This document shows positions 41,620-53,340 of a DNA stretch of 64,000 nt, piece after piece (the first letter of the stretch is position 1; each line of letters starts with the position of its first letter). The notes beneath the pieces are model-generated. The model was not told where the DNA came from. It saw only the letters and a program-made list of their open reading frames with translations, and made no database searches. Location of the stretch: the NCBI GenBank assembly GCA_963724285.1, contig CAVRUD010000019.1, positions 1 through 64,000 of the forward strand, given 5' to 3'. Position numbers and translations under genes: made by a program. This DNA comes from CAVRUD01 sp963724285. Lineage in GTDB: Bacteria; Chloroflexota; Chloroflexia; Thermomicrobiales; UBA6265.

Positions 41620-42592
41620 CTAGTTGCCAACTCCAGCACCTTCGGCTGGATCCCGCGCCTCGATCTGATGCCCGAGCGCCCGGGCCCCGCCATCGGGCGG
41701 CGCGGACGGAAGGAGCCGGTTCACGAGCGACAGGATCTCGGTGGTCATGCCGGGGGCGAGGCCGTGGACGCGGGCCAACGCGGCGGCCGGCAGGGAGAGG
41801 ATGGCTTCGGCGTCGCCGCGGATCGTGGCGGCGACGATCTGGCGGGCGGCGCGATCGGCATCCATTGAGATCAGCGGCAATGAGGATCCCAACGAGAACC
41901 AGACGTACTCCGCGTCGGGGTTACCCCGGAATTCGGCGTTGAGGTGCGACCCCGTTCTCATCAGCCCGGGGACCACGGTCGTGACCCGGACGCCGGTGCC
42001 GGCCAGCTCCGCCCGCAACCCCTCCGACAGGCCGACAGCGGCGAACTTGGCCGCCGCGTACGGCAGGAGGTGGGGGACGCTGACCTTGCCGCCGATCGAC
42101 GTGATGGTCACGATTCGCCCCCGGCCCCGGGATCCCATCGCGGGCAGGACGGCGCGGACCGGGCGCAGGATGCCCCAAAACATGACGTCGAAGGCGTTCT
42201 CGAAATCGGCGTCCGCCATGGTGGCGAATGGCCCGACCTCGATCTGGCCGGCGTTGGCGACCAAGATGTCGATCGGGCCGAAGCGCTCGGTGGTCTCTGC
42301 CACCAGCCGATCGACCTGATCCTGATCGCCCACGTCGCACGGAATCGCCAGGACATCGGCGCCGGCGGCGTTCAATTCGTCGCGAGCGCGGGCCAACGAG
42401 TCTTCGTCCCGGCCACAGATCACGAGCCGGCAGCCGTGCCGGGCGAACTCGCGAGCCAGACCAAGTCCAAGCCCGCGGGAACCACCGGTGATCAGCACGA
42501 CTTGGCCGCTGATATCTTCGGTACGGAGGCGCTGCAATCCCGAAACGACCGGCTACTCCCATGCCCAGGACAACGCCCGGCACGAGCCACAC
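41620..42592 (-). CDS. Membrane-anchored SDR family oxidoreductase (one frameshift)
   Basis: Short-chain dehydrogenase of about 305 residues beginning LITGGSRGLGLGLAREF, with NAG near residue 95 and catalytic YAAAKFAAVG near 165. In the adjacent frame just upstream, across a shift near 42535-42545, sits a hydrophobic N-terminal helix (WLVPGVVLGMGVAGRFG). I recall a membrane-anchored subgroup of SDRs that begins with such a helix, so the two parts probably belong to one gene. The internal TTG start of the main frame is therefore doubtful. C-terminal part ends with DILSLVNRLLPSAPP-like sequence. Confidence 0.78.
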
Positions 42593-42708
42593 GACGAAGC
42601 TTCTTCACCTGTCCTTCCGATCTTGGTCTCGAACCCCGTCATCCCACCCGCGACAGGCGCCAAGGGCCACCGCAAATGCACGCGGTGTGCCCCGCTCGAC
42701 CCAGAGCG

Positions 42709-43669
42709 CTATCCGCCGAAGTGCGGGAGTAGCTCTCGCTTCGCAAAGTCGAAGAAGCCGGCTTGATCGGGACCGACCTGGTGCAGGTAGACATGGGTAA
42801 ACCCGGCGTCGGCGAACGCCTCGGATCTTGTCGATGTACTTCTGGGGGTCCGGCCCGCACACCACTGATTCCGCCACCTGATCGGGGGTGACGTTTTTCG
42901 ACCCTTCGTCGAAGTAGAGGGGCAGGGCCAACTCCTGGCTGAGCTGTCCGGGCAGGACGGTGTAGCGCCAGTAGTGATGGGCGGTCTTTTTGGCGGTCTC
43001 TTCGTCCTTGGCCCAACACATCGTCATCTGGCCGTAGCGAGGCTTGCCGGTGCCGCCCGCTGCGTCGAACGCCTCAGTGACCTCCTTGCTCGGGGTGGTA
43101 TCGATCAGGCCATCGCCGATCTCGCCGGCCAGGGTCGCCGCTTCCGGACCGGACGCCGCGACGTGAATCTGCGTTGGGGTCTCTGGCAGGGTGTAAATGC
43201 GGGCGTTCTCGACGGTGTAGAACCGGCCGTGGTGGGTAACGTACTCGCCGCCCCACAGCTCCCGGATCACGCCGACCGCCTCGCGCAGCATCTCCAGCCG
43301 GACGGAGACCGGCGGCCAGTGTTGCCCGGTGATGTGCTCGTTGAGGGCCTCGCCGCTGCCGACGCCGAGGAAGAACCGCCCAGGAAGCATCGCGGCCGAG
43401 GTCGCGGCCGCCTGGGCGATGATCGCCGGGTGGATTCGAACCGTTGGGCAGGTCACGCCGGTCCCTATTGTGAGCGTGGAAGTGGCTTGGGCGATGCCGC
43501 CAATGACACTCCAGACGAGCGGACTGTGCCCTTGAGCATCGATCCAGGGATGAAAATGGTCGGAGATCAGCGCGTAGGAGAACCCCGTCGTCTCTGCCTG
43601 CTGAGCGTTGCGAACAAGCTCATTCGGCGGGAACTCCTCACTGGAAATGGCATACCCAAGCTGAACCAT
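42709..43669 (-). CDS. LLM class F420-dependent oxidoreductase (one frameshift)
   Basis: Luciferase-like TIM-barrel oxidoreductase, about 320 residues, that should use cofactor F420. It belongs to the group with FFLGVGSGEALNEHITGQHW and HVAASGPEAATLAGEIGDGL, close to the F420-dependent glucose-6-phosphate-dehydrogenase-like family. A base shift near 42825-42832 puts the last 40 residues in another frame: AFADAGFTHVYLHQVGPDQA and FFDFAKRELLPHFGG, ending at TAG 42709. ATG at 43669 is chosen because GGAGG lies 7 bases upstream, and the upstream in-frame ATG is not supported. Confidence 0.85.
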
Positions 43670-43840
43670 GACGAATCCTCCTTCGCCTGCGCGCACCAAA
43701 CGGTGTGTTGATGACATAGCGGCACCAAGAGCGGTGAGGGGGCAACCCTTCGGCCCCTCCCGGTATCACGTATGCACCTATCGTTCCTTCGTTCCATTGG
43801 GAATGGGGGTAGGGATTCTCAGCTTGGGCTCGGCCGTTGG

Positions 43841-43988
43841 CTTTGTAGGGGCAGACCGGTCTACCCAGCGTGTCTGCCCTGCCTCGGATACGCGGCGCTT
43901 CGCCAGCGGGGCGCGGTCCCAGACCGCGAACCGGGTTGGCGGATGAGACGGGCAGACACGCTGGGTAGACCGGTCTGCCCCTACAAAG
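43841..43988. repeat. REP doublet (family 1), 39-bp perfect inverted repeat
   Basis: Arms 43841-43879 and 43950-43988 are perfect inverted complements of 39 bases, starting CTTTGTAGGGGCAGACC, with 70 bases between. It is the longest and cleanest copy of the family. It lies in the 351-base gap between the F420-type gene and the ABC permease, and the rest of that gap shows nothing. Confidence 0.85.
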
Positions 43989-44020
43989 CGTCTTGCGGTA
44001 TCCGGAATGGGAGCCGGCGC

Positions 44021-44911
44021 CTATCCCTTGACGGCGCCGGCGGCGATGCCCTCGATGAACTGCTTCTGCGCCAGGAAGAAGAGGATGATCGTGGGCAGCG
44101 TCATCATCACCGAGCCCGCCATCCACAGGTCCCAGCGGCTCTCGAGGCCGGGCTGCTTCAAGAAGCTGGCGACGCCGACGGCCAGGGTGTACTTCTCGGG
44201 GTCGTTGAGGTAGATCAGGGGGGTCAGGTAGTCATTCCACTTGGCGACGAACTCGAAGAGCAGCACGGTGACGATCGCCGGCCGGACCAGCGGCAACATG
44301 ATGGTCCAGAAGACGCGGAAATGAGACGCGCCATCCAGGAGCGCCGCCTCCTTCAGGTCGTTCGGGATCGTCAAGTAGAACTGGCGGATGAGGAAGATGT
44401 AGAAGGCGGAGCCGAAAAGGTTGGGCACCCAGAGCGGGAAGAGCGTGTTGACCAGGTCGAGCTTCCGCCAGATCAGGAAGACAGGCACCATGGTGACTTC
44501 GCCCGGGAGGAGCATGGTCGCCAGGATCATCGCGAAGAAGATGCGCTTACCGGGGAAATTCAGCTTCGCGAACGGATAGGCGATCATCGCGCTGCTGAAG
44601 GCGACCGCGATGATCGCCAGCCCCGTCACGATCGAGCTGTTGATCAGCCACCAGACGTATTCGGTCTCGTGGAAGACGTCGGCGTAGTTCGACCACTTGA
44701 GCGTCGAGGGCCAGAGTCCCGGACTGAAGACCTCGTTCAGCGGCTTGAGCGACGCGCTGATCATCCAGAGGTACGGGAAGACGACCAGGATCGCGAGGAC
44801 CGCCAAGATGAGATAGACCAATGAGCGCCGGACCCCGCCCCGGCGACCCTCGGCCGGCCCGGTGTCCGTATCGAGCGTCGGACGTGGAACAGCGATCTCC
44901 GCCGCGGTCAT
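44021..44911 (-). CDS. Carbohydrate ABC transporter permease (MalG-like)
   Basis: Inner-membrane permease of 296 residues with six predicted helices. The EAA loop that contacts the ATPase is EAALLDGASHFRVFWTIMLPL near residue 190 (EAA-x3-G). LMWISASLK-type sequence (YLWMISASLKPLNEV) opens the periplasmic part. CUT1-type sugar importer. It overlaps the preceding permease by 4 bases (ATGA). No ATPase gene follows within the window, so a shared MsiK-type ATPase is likely. Confidence 0.92.
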   Translation of the reverse strand: MTAAEIAVPRPTLDTDTGPAEGRRGGVRRSLVYLILAVLAILVVFPYLWMISASLKPLNEVFSPGLWPSTLKWSNYADVFHETEYVWWLINSSIVTGLAIIAVAFSSAMIAYPFAKLNFPGKRIFFAMILATMLLPGEVTMVPVFLIWRKLDLVNTLFPLWVPNLFGSAFYIFLIRQFYLTIPNDLKEAALLDGASHFRVFWTIMLPLVRPAIVTVLLFEFVAKWNDYLTPLIYLNDPEKYTLAVGVASFLKQPGLESRWDLWMAGSVMMTLPTIILFFLAQKQFIEGIAAGAVKG

Positions 44912-45885
44912 CGGCTCTCTCCCTCGTAGTAGACCCAGCGCCTGCTTCCCCAGAACTGAATCGCCGTGATCACCAGGATCACGAGGAAGAGGATCCAGGC
45001 CAACGCCGATGCGTACCCCATCTTGAAGTAAGCGAAGGCGTTGTTGAACAGGTACATCATGTACATCAGGCTGGCGTTGGGGACGTTGCCTTCGCTGTCG
45101 CCGAACAAGATGCGCGGTTGCGCAAAGATCTGGATCGAGCCGACCACGCTAATGATTAGGGTGAAGAAGAGCACCGGGGAGAGCAACGGCAGCGTGACGT
45201 TGCGCAGCTTCGACCAGAAGCCGGCGCCGTCGATATCGGCGGCCTCGTAGAGCTCTCTCGGGATGCCGCGCAGCCCGGCGAGATAGAGGACCATCGTCCC
45301 ACCAACGGCCTGCCACGAGGCCATGATCACCACCGACCGGATCAGCCAGTCCGCGTCGGTCGTCCAGCCCGGCGTCGGGATGCCGATCTCGCGGAGGGTA
45401 CGATTGACGATGCCGGCCTGCGGATTGAGGATGAACCGCCAGAGGACGGCCGAGGCAACGACCGGAGTGACGACAGGGAGATAGAAGAAGGTGCGCCACA
45501 GCCCCAACCCCCGCACGTTGGTGTTGAGCAGCAGCGCGACCGCGAGGGCAAAGATGATATGGAGGGGGACGTACATCACCGTGAAGTAGAGGCTGTTCAA
45601 CAGTGACCGGCGGAACAGGTCGTCGTCGGCGATCTCTCGGTAGTTCTGGAGCCCAACCCACTCCGCCGGTTGCAGGATGTTGTACTCGGTGAAGCTGTAG
45701 TACAGCGACGCGATGATCGGCCCGAACGTGAACACCACGGCGCCGATGATCCAGGGCGAAATAAAGACGTAGGCGGCCACGGCTTCCTTCCGCGCCATCA
45801 CCGAATGACTTCGCTGACGGCGCGGCGCGTCGACAGCCACCCTGACCCGGCCGGCAGCCTCGGCCCGTTCTGATGACGCGGTCAT
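44908..45885 (-). CDS. Carbohydrate ABC transporter permease (MalF-like)
   Basis: Inner-membrane permease of 325 residues, six helices. ISPWIIGAVVFTFGPIIASL is the first helix after a basic N-terminus. The EAA loop is ELYEAADIDGAGFWSKLRNV near residue 215. It forms the heterodimeric channel with the MalG-like permease. It follows the solute-binding protein gene by 81 bases. Sugar identity is not readable. Confidence 0.92.
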   Translation of the reverse strand: MTASSERAEAAGRVRVAVDAPRRQRSHSVMARKEAVAAYVFISPWIIGAVVFTFGPIIASLYYSFTEYNILQPAEWVGLQNYREIADDDLFRRSLLNSLYFTVMYVPLHIIFALAVALLLNTNVRGLGLWRTFFYLPVVTPVVASAVLWRFILNPQAGIVNRTLREIGIPTPGWTTDADWLIRSVVIMASWQAVGGTMVLYLAGLRGIPRELYEAADIDGAGFWSKLRNVTLPLLSPVLFFTLIISVVGSIQIFAQPRILFGDSEGNVPNASLMYMMYLFNNAFAYFKMGYASALAWILFLVILVITAIQFWGSRRWVYYEGESR

Positions 45886-45966
45886 GATGGTGACCCCCTC
45901 AGACCCGGCCGCCTACGGCCGGTCCTGCCCATCGGGCGTCGATGAGCGGGAGCTAAGAGCTACGTG

Positions 45967-47376
45967 CTACTTGAAGAAGTCGTCCAATGCTTGCTGGGCC
46001 ATCTCCTGACCCTCCTTCAGGGCATCCGCCGGGGACTTCTCCTCGGTGAGGGCGGGCTTGACCACGGTGTTGCTCAGGATGTCGTTGATCTCCTTCAGGA
46101 CCGGCGAGGCGGCTGCCTGGCGGTTCGCGCCAAGCAGCGTCGGATAGAGCTGGATGGCCTGGTTGACGGATTCATTCTCCGTCGGCGCGAAAACCTGCTC
46201 CAGCAGCAGTTGATTCGCCGTCTGGCTCGCGGTGAGAGCCGGCGTGTAGAGCTTTTGCTCGCTCTCCTGTCGCTCCTTGATCGACTGCGACGTTTCGAGC
46301 CAGATGGCGGGGCTGGAAAAGAAGGAGATCCACTCCCAGGCGGCCTCCCTGTTCTTGGCGCCCTTCGGGATCGCCCAGGAGTTGCCGCCGGTGATGCTGT
46401 AGACCTGCCCGTCTCTGCCTTTGAACGGCGTCACGGCAAACTGGTGGGCCGGATTGCCGCTGGCAACGATGCCGAGGAGCCAGCTCTCGAAAAGCGTCGA
46501 CGCGACCTGATGCTGGACGAAGAAGTTGTCGACCCCGTCGAAACCGGTCGTTTGGATAAACGCCTGGTAGGCCGGGAAACCGCCTTGCGATTTGTAGATG
46601 TCGAGATTGAACTGGAGCGCGTCGATGTTTTCCTGTCGGTCGAAGGTGGCCATCTGACCGTCCTCCGAGAGGAGGTCACTGCCACTGCCCCAGACCCACA
46701 TCCAGAAGAAACCGTCGGTTTTGGGATCGAAGCCCCAGCGGCTGATCTGATCCCCATCCTTCTTGAGCAACGCCTGACCGTTGGCCATCAACTGGTCCCA
46801 GTTAGCGGTGTCCACGCTGTTGATATCGATGCCGGCCTCCGCAAACGACTCGCCATCCAGCCACAGGGGGCGGCAATCGACGAACTGCGGGATGCCCCAG
46901 GTCTGCCCGTCGTACTGATCCCGCGCCACTTCGGACGGGTAGAACTGGTTGATATCGAACCGGTCGTCCTCGGCGATCAAGTCGTCAAGCGGTTCGAGCG
47001 CTTCGCGTGCCGCCCAGCTTTGGATCGAATCGCTGCTCAACCAGAAAAGGTCCGGCACGTCGCCGCTTGCCACGGCGGTTAGGATCTTCTGATCGTCAAA
47101 CTCCGTCGTCGCTTCCAACTCGAAGCTGGGGTAGGTCTCCTGGAAGGCCGCGACCCGGACCTCGGAGGTGACGTTGTCCGTGCCGAAACCGAAGCGGGTA
47201 AGCGTGACTTCATCGGTGAAGCGTGGCTCCCACGGGGTGACGTTTGCCGGGGCCGGAGTGCCTTGCGCGGCGCGAGATCCTGACCTTTGGGACAATCCGA
47301 GGGCAGAAGCTGCCGCCAACGCTCCACCGGACTGGAGGACTCGACGACGCGTGAGTTTCGACGATGAATAGCTCAC
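45967..47376 (-). CDS. ABC transporter extracellular solute-binding protein (CUT1 type)
   Basis: Family 1 solute-binding protein of 469 residues. The N-terminus has LTRRRVLQSGG followed by a hydrophobic run, a Tat-like export signal. Mature sequence starts near residue 40, with typical VTLTRFGFGTDNVTSEVRVA and NSWAIPKGAKNREAAWEWIS (ligand-domain core). It captures the sugar for the two permeases downstream. GTG at 47376 has AAAGGAG 6 bases upstream. First gene of the import operon. Confidence 0.92.
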   Translation of the reverse strand: MSYSSSKLTRRRVLQSGGALAAASALGLSQRSGSRAAQGTPAPANVTPWEPRFTDEVTLTRFGFGTDNVTSEVRVAAFQETYPSFELEATTEFDDQKILTAVASGDVPDLFWLSSDSIQSWAAREALEPLDDLIAEDDRFDINQFYPSEVARDQYDGQTWGIPQFVDCRPLWLDGESFAEAGIDINSVDTANWDQLMANGQALLKKDGDQISRWGFDPKTDGFFWMWVWGSGSDLLSEDGQMATFDRQENIDALQFNLDIYKSQGGFPAYQAFIQTTGFDGVDNFFVQHQVASTLFESWLLGIVASGNPAHQFAVTPFKGRDGQVYSITGGNSWAIPKGAKNREAAWEWISFFSSPAIWLETSQSIKERQESEQKLYTPALTASQTANQLLLEQVFAPTENESVNQAIQLYPTLLGANRQAAASPVLKEINDILSNTVVKPALTEEKSPADALKEGQEMAQQALDDFFK

Positions 47377-47604
47377 TTAGGACTCCTTTCACGTCACGCC
47401 CGTTGACCGCGACGCGGTCGCTGGGCCGCTTTGACCATCTGGGATGCGCACCCTGCCGCGCTCCAATGTGCACATCCTGTGCCCCCACCTGCGATTGCCG
47501 CTCACGCTGACCTCACCGGAGCACGGCCCCTGTTTGCCCGGGAGTGCCGCGCGAGACGAATCGCAATGCATGTGCGCGCCTCAGAAACCGGCGACCGCCC
47601 AGGT

Positions 47605-48087
47605 TCAAGCGTCTTCCTCGTCCAGTTTGGCCCGATTGTCGGCGAGCGCGGCACGTTGCTCGTCATCGAGTCCTCGCGCTCCGGCGAACCGGGCGTCTTC
47701 CACGGACCTGGCATCCTGGGGATTTGCTCCGGTGAGATTCGCGCCGCGCAGATCGGCGCCGTGCAGGTCAGAGCCGGAGAGGTTGGCGTCGCGGACGTCC
47801 GCCTCCTGAAGAACGGCGTCCGTCAGATCGGCCCCTTCCAGGTCGGCGCCGCCGAGTCCGGCCCGGGTGAGGTCCGCCCCGGCGAGGTTGGCTTCGGAGA
47901 GATTGGTCTCCTTCAGGGTGGCGTCATTGAGGCGGGCCTGTTCTAGCTGGGCGCCGCTCAGGTTGTCGGTGGAGAGGTTGACGTGTTCCAGGTTGCGGCC
48001 GCGCATGTCGCGGGCCTTTGAACCAGAGCGATCGGCCGTCGTCTTCTTCGTGTCGCCCTTGGTGCCGGGCGGTTTGGGGTCGGTCAT
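47605..48087 (-). CDS. Pentapeptide-repeat protein
   Basis: Protein of 160 residues. After a charged N-terminus, about 20 consecutive A(D/N)LXX-type pentapeptides (ANLAGADLTRAGLGGADLEG among them) form a right-handed beta-helix up to about residue 130. The last 30 residues are helical and acidic. Such proteins can mimic DNA or act as scaffolds, with no single function. AAAGGAG is 8 bases before the ATG. It lies 33 bases downstream of glgX on the same strand, so may be cotranscribed. Confidence 0.9.
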   Translation of the reverse strand: MTDPKPPGTKGDTKKTTADRSGSKARDMRGRNLEHVNLSTDNLSGAQLEQARLNDATLKETNLSEANLAGADLTRAGLGGADLEGADLTDAVLQEADVRDANLSGSDLHGADLRGANLTGANPQDARSVEDARFAGARGLDDEQRAALADNRAKLDEEDA

Positions 48088-48119
48088 GCGGGTGACTCCT
48101 TTGTGGGGTGCGGCCGCTC

Positions 48120-50318
<2,199 letters not shown>

Positions 50319-50872
50319 CTCCCCTGGTGTGGAGAGTTCTGCAAACGCAGGAGTCGTGCCGGGAATTACGCAGTGACCGAGCGTGTCCCCTACCCCGCTC
50401 CTCCCGATAATTGTGGGGCGAAGGGGGGGTGTTGGCCATGGGTGACGCCGTCGCCCCTGCCGCCCGGGACTCGAAGTCCCGGGCTCAGTGACGGAAGCCG
50501 GCTCAAGCCGGCTGGGCAGGTTTGGGCGGTCGATGGCCTAGTGGTCCGCGGGTCGCTGCTACCCCATCCGGCCCGACGGTGGGCGGATCGGGGAGCGGGG
50601 TCGACAGGGGCTGCAACCGGTGGGGACGGTTCCGCCGGGAGCGCGCGCTGGGGCCTGGATGACGGCTGGGGACCCGAGCCGGGCAAGGTGGGGCGCTGCC
50701 CAGGCCCGCACCCCTGCCGGGTGTGCCGCTTGCCCTCTAATATAGAACTTTTGTTCTATTTGTCAAGACTCGCGTCCACGAACGAGTGGGGCGCGATCCG
50801 GAGCTGCAACGGGGATAATCACGAACGGAGCGCGACAGCGGTTGAGCGTTTGCATGGAGAAGGGGTGGCGCG
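50319..50872. other. Non-coding region with tandem hairpins and a GAAC-N4-GTTC palindrome
   Basis: No gene supported. Hairpin GCCCGGGACT-CGA-AGTCCCGGGC (50462-50484) is followed by two AGCCGGCT palindromes (50496-50513); this pair recurs in variant form at 57247-57298 (family 3). A perfect 18-bp palindrome with core GAACTTTTGTTC is at 50742-50759, a lone AT-rich patch about 115 bases before the M55 gene. Confidence 0.6.
50742..50759. promoter_or_regulatory. ATAGAAC-N4-GTTCTAT palindrome, LexA-like box candidate
   Basis: The spacing GAAC-N4-GTTC equals the Gram-positive/actinobacterial SOS box. No SOS gene adjoins it. It could equally be an operator for another regulator or part of the promoter of the M55 gene. 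Confidence 0.35.
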
Positions 50873-51720
50873 GTGAAGGTCTTTGTCTCAGTCGACATCG
50901 AGGGGATTACGGGAGTCGTCCACGCCGACATGATGATGCCGGGGCAGACCGAGTATGGCCGGGGTCGCCAACTGATGACCGGCGACGCCAACGCCGCGAT
51001 CGAGGGGGTGGTCCAGGCGGGCGCGGACTACGTCCTGGTAGCAGACGGTCACGGCCCGATGCGCAATTTGCTCATCGAGGATCTTCACACCGCCGCCGAG
51101 CTGGTGACAGGAACGGGCGACGCCAAGGACTACTGCCAACTCGAAGGGGCCGACAGCGAATCCTTCGACGCGGCGGTCTTCGTCGGCTACCACGCGATGG
51201 CGAAGACGCACAAGGCGATCCACCCGCACACGATCGCCGGCATCGCCGTGCACGAGCTGCGGGTCAACGACCGGCCCCACGGCGAGACCGGCCTGAACGC
51301 GACAATCCTGGCCTCGCTTGGCATCCCCACGATCATGGTGACGGGCGATAGACCACCTGCGCCGAGGCGAGGGACTTCCTCGGCGAGGGGATCGAGACCG
51401 TGGCGGTCAAGCGCGCCAGCGGCCGCAACGCCGCCATCTGCCGCCCGCCGTCCGCCACCCGCCCCGAGATCGAAGCGGCGGCGAAACGGGCAGTGGAGCG
51501 CGTGGCAGGCATTCCGGCCATCGCCTACCAGGAGCCGCTGCGGATCGAGGTCGATTTCTTGAACATGCAGCAATGCGCCCGGGCGGGGCGGACGCGGGGT
51601 ATCGAGCAGATCGGCCCGGTTACGATCGCGGCCGAGGGAGACAACCCGTGGGAGCAGTACCGGAATCTGTGGGCGGGGCTCCGATCTGCCCTGTACGAGC
51701 CGGCTAGCTGGCTGGCATGA
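50873..51720 (+). CDS. M55 family D-aminopeptidase (DppA-like), one frameshift
   Basis: Zinc peptidase of about 282 residues that removes N-terminal D-amino acids from small peptides. Metal motifs: FVSVDIEGITGV near residue 4 (Asp and Glu), VADGHGPMRNL near 55 (His), FVGYHAMAKT near 100 (His), and GETGLNATI near 133 (Glu). A base shift near 51350 separates this part from VKRASGRNAAICRPP and PWEQYRNLWAGLRSALYEP at the end. The break removes no conserved motif. GTG start at 50873. Likely cytoplasmic, peptide recycling. No peptide transporter gene follows. Confidence 0.85.
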
Positions 51721-51769
51721 TCGACTAACGAAACAGTGTCCACGCGGACACGGCAGTCATGTCGCATGA

Positions 51770-51790
51770 AAGTTCAGTATTATTGAACTT
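51770..51790 (+). promoter_or_regulatory. Operator/promoter overlapping the AbiEi start (possible leaderless transcript)
   Basis: Inverted repeat AAGTTCA (51770-51776) and TGAACTT (51784-51790) ends exactly at the ATG. Its 7-base centre includes TATTAT, which would act as a -10 element with the transcript starting at or next to the start codon. No ribosome-binding site is present. Autoregulation by the antitoxin at such repeats is known for AbiEi-type proteins. Confidence 0.5.
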
Positions 51791-52405
51791 ATGGACGACA
51801 CGAATGACCAGCAGCCCGACTTCCAATGTCTGTTTGCCGCAACCACCGGCCAGCAAGGGTACTTCACGACGACCCAGGCGCGTGCCTGCGGCTTTCGCGG
51901 GAATCTGCTCAATCACCATGTCCGCGCGGGCCGCTTCCAGCGCGTCTACCGTGGTGTCTATCGTCTCCGGGACTATCCGTCCTCGCCGCGAGAGGAGGTC
52001 ATGGCCGCTTGGCTCGCGGTGGGCAAGGAGCGCGGGGTCGTCTCGCACGAGAGCGCCCTCGATCTGCTCGATCTAAGCGACGTGATCCCCGACGAGATTC
52101 ATCTCACGGTGCCTCGGTCCACACGGCATCCTCCGGCACTGCCAGGAGTGAGGATCCACACGACCACGCGTGACCTTCAGCCAGGAGATACCGTGGTGCG
52201 AGATGGGATCACGCTGACCTCGCCTGCCCGCACCATCGTGGACGCGGCGGATGCCGGTACGGCTCCGGAGCAGATCGAGATGGCGGTTCGTCAGGCAGTC
52301 GCAAGGGGACTCGCGATCCGCTCAGACCTTGAACAACGGGCTGGGGATCGGAGCCGACGAGTTGCTAATCTGGTCCTCAACGCGCTCGATCGGGGCACCG
52401 CGTGA
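51791..52405 (+). CDS. AbiEi-like type IV antitoxin / transcriptional repressor
   Basis: Protein of 204 residues. An N-terminal AbiEi-type winged helix (GYFTTTQARACGFRGNLLNH and GRFQRVYRGVYRLRDYP, about residues 18-62) is followed by the antitoxin core (WLAVGKERGVVSHESALDLL, then IHLTVPRSTRHPP). The family neutralises AbiEii nucleotidyltransferase toxins and represses its own operon. The following reading frame overlaps it by 4 bases (GTGA) but is only a short remnant, so the toxin partner appears lost. It may now act as a stand-alone regulator. Confidence 0.85.
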   Translation: MDDTNDQQPDFQCLFAATTGQQGYFTTTQARACGFRGNLLNHHVRAGRFQRVYRGVYRLRDYPSSPREEVMAAWLAVGKERGVVSHESALDLLDLSDVIPDEIHLTVPRSTRHPPALPGVRIHTTTRDLQPGDTVVRDGITLTSPARTIVDAADAGTAPEQIEMAVRQAVARGLAIRSDLEQRAGDRSRRVANLVLNALDRGTA

Positions 52406-52548
52406 GAAACCAGGCCGCAAACGGATTCCGCACCGGCATTGAGGAGCGCCTTTGGATTGCAGCGGCTGGATCTTCACCACCACGTCGGGTGCAGGGTGGT
52501 TCACGAACCGCTCCCACATGCGGTGTATTGATGGCATGTCACGACTGA
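52402..52548 (+). pseudogene. Short remnant in the toxin position behind AbiEi
   Basis: Frame of 48 residues starting VRNQAANGFRTGIEERL, coupled by GTGA to the antitoxin gene. The first residues vaguely resemble the R-N-x-A-A-S start of AbiEii proteins, but nothing of the nucleotidyltransferase domain follows in any frame. I treat it as a likely truncated toxin, not an active gene. Confidence 0.3.
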
Positions 52549-52591
52549 CGAACCACTACGAACTCTGGCAGGATCATCTGACGTTTATCGG

Positions 52592-53101
52592 CTAGTTCCG
52601 AAAATATTGTCCAAATCTGTTTCGGTAATCGGCCCACGCCAACCCCTTTACATCCTGCTTGAATCGCTCCCAGACGGCCCGATCCACGGCAGAGAAGTCC
52701 GGGGATTCCATCCGTACCTTCCGCTCAACCTGCGAACCCATTTCCTCGATGCGTTCGTAGTAGTAAAGCCGGGCTAACGGGATATCGACTCGCCTGGCAT
52801 CCTGAATCACAATCGTCAGCACGCCCAAACTGATGACCGCGGGGACAATCGCATGCGGCATCCGCACTGTTCCGGAATCGGGAATCCGGGCAACCAAGAT
52901 TGAGCAAAGGTGATCCAGGCGGCCCCGGGTGTCGTCTCGTAAGCTGTCCAGGTCGACGCTGACGAGCGTTTCCCGCAATGCGTGAGGTTCGCTGAACGGA
53001 TAGCTGTACCGGATCTGCAATGGTCCGACGTTTGGGACAAGATCAACGCTCAGGATCAATTGATGCGGATCCAGTTCCCGCCCACCCTCGACCCCTTCCA
53101 C
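52592..53101 (-). CDS. Hypothetical protein
   Basis: Protein of 169 residues that I do not recognise. It starts GTG at 53101, two bases before which the upstream frame (53104-53340) stops. Recognisable features are only a weakly hydrophobic stretch (AIVPAVISLGVLTIVI) and a charged C-terminal helix (RFKQDVKGLAWADYRNRFG). No signal peptide, Cys cluster or nucleotide motif is visible. Composition is that of a soluble folded protein. Confidence 0.5.
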   Translation of the reverse strand: MEGVEGGRELDPHQLILSVDLVPNVGPLQIRYSYPFSEPHALRETLVSVDLDSLRDDTRGRLDHLCSILVARIPDSGTVRMPHAIVPAVISLGVLTIVIQDARRVDIPLARLYYYERIEEMGSQVERKVRMESPDFSAVDRAVWERFKQDVKGLAWADYRNRFGQYFRN

Positions 53102-53103
53102 CT

Positions 53104-53340
53104 CTATCTACTACGGCTAGCGGCTTCTCCCAACGGCGCTACGCGGGCTTCCCAATGGGACGTAACCCAGGCCCATTCCAAGCCCAGTTCAAACTCTAGT
53201 TCCTGCCATTCGTTCCCGTCCCGAAACTTTACGGTTTCGGTAGATACTCCGTGCTCCTGCGTAAGGAACCAGACGAACACGCCTGACGCCCCAAAGGCCC
53301 CGCATAAATCGGGAGCCGCCCATTCACCTGACGGTACTAC
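53104..53340 (-). other. Unannotated ORF, no canonical start
   Basis: In the frame of the F420-type gene just after its stop, 78 residues run without stops: ASGVFVWFLTQEHGVSTETV and ELEFELGLEWAWVTSHWEAR. They look like real protein, with a Trp-rich end. GTG in SGVFVW is a possible start. It lies between the F420-type gene and the 169-residue gene, as if the three were one transcript, and could be a truncated gene. Confidence 0.3.

Noticed and set aside
43841..43988. Insertion sequence ends
   Set aside because: The 39-bp inverted repeats enclose only 70 bases, with no transposase or target-site duplication that I can see.
50462..50513. tRNA-like or riboswitch structure from consecutive hairpins
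   Set aside because: Stems do not form a cloverleaf or a known aptamer, and the unit recurs at 57247 as a repeat.
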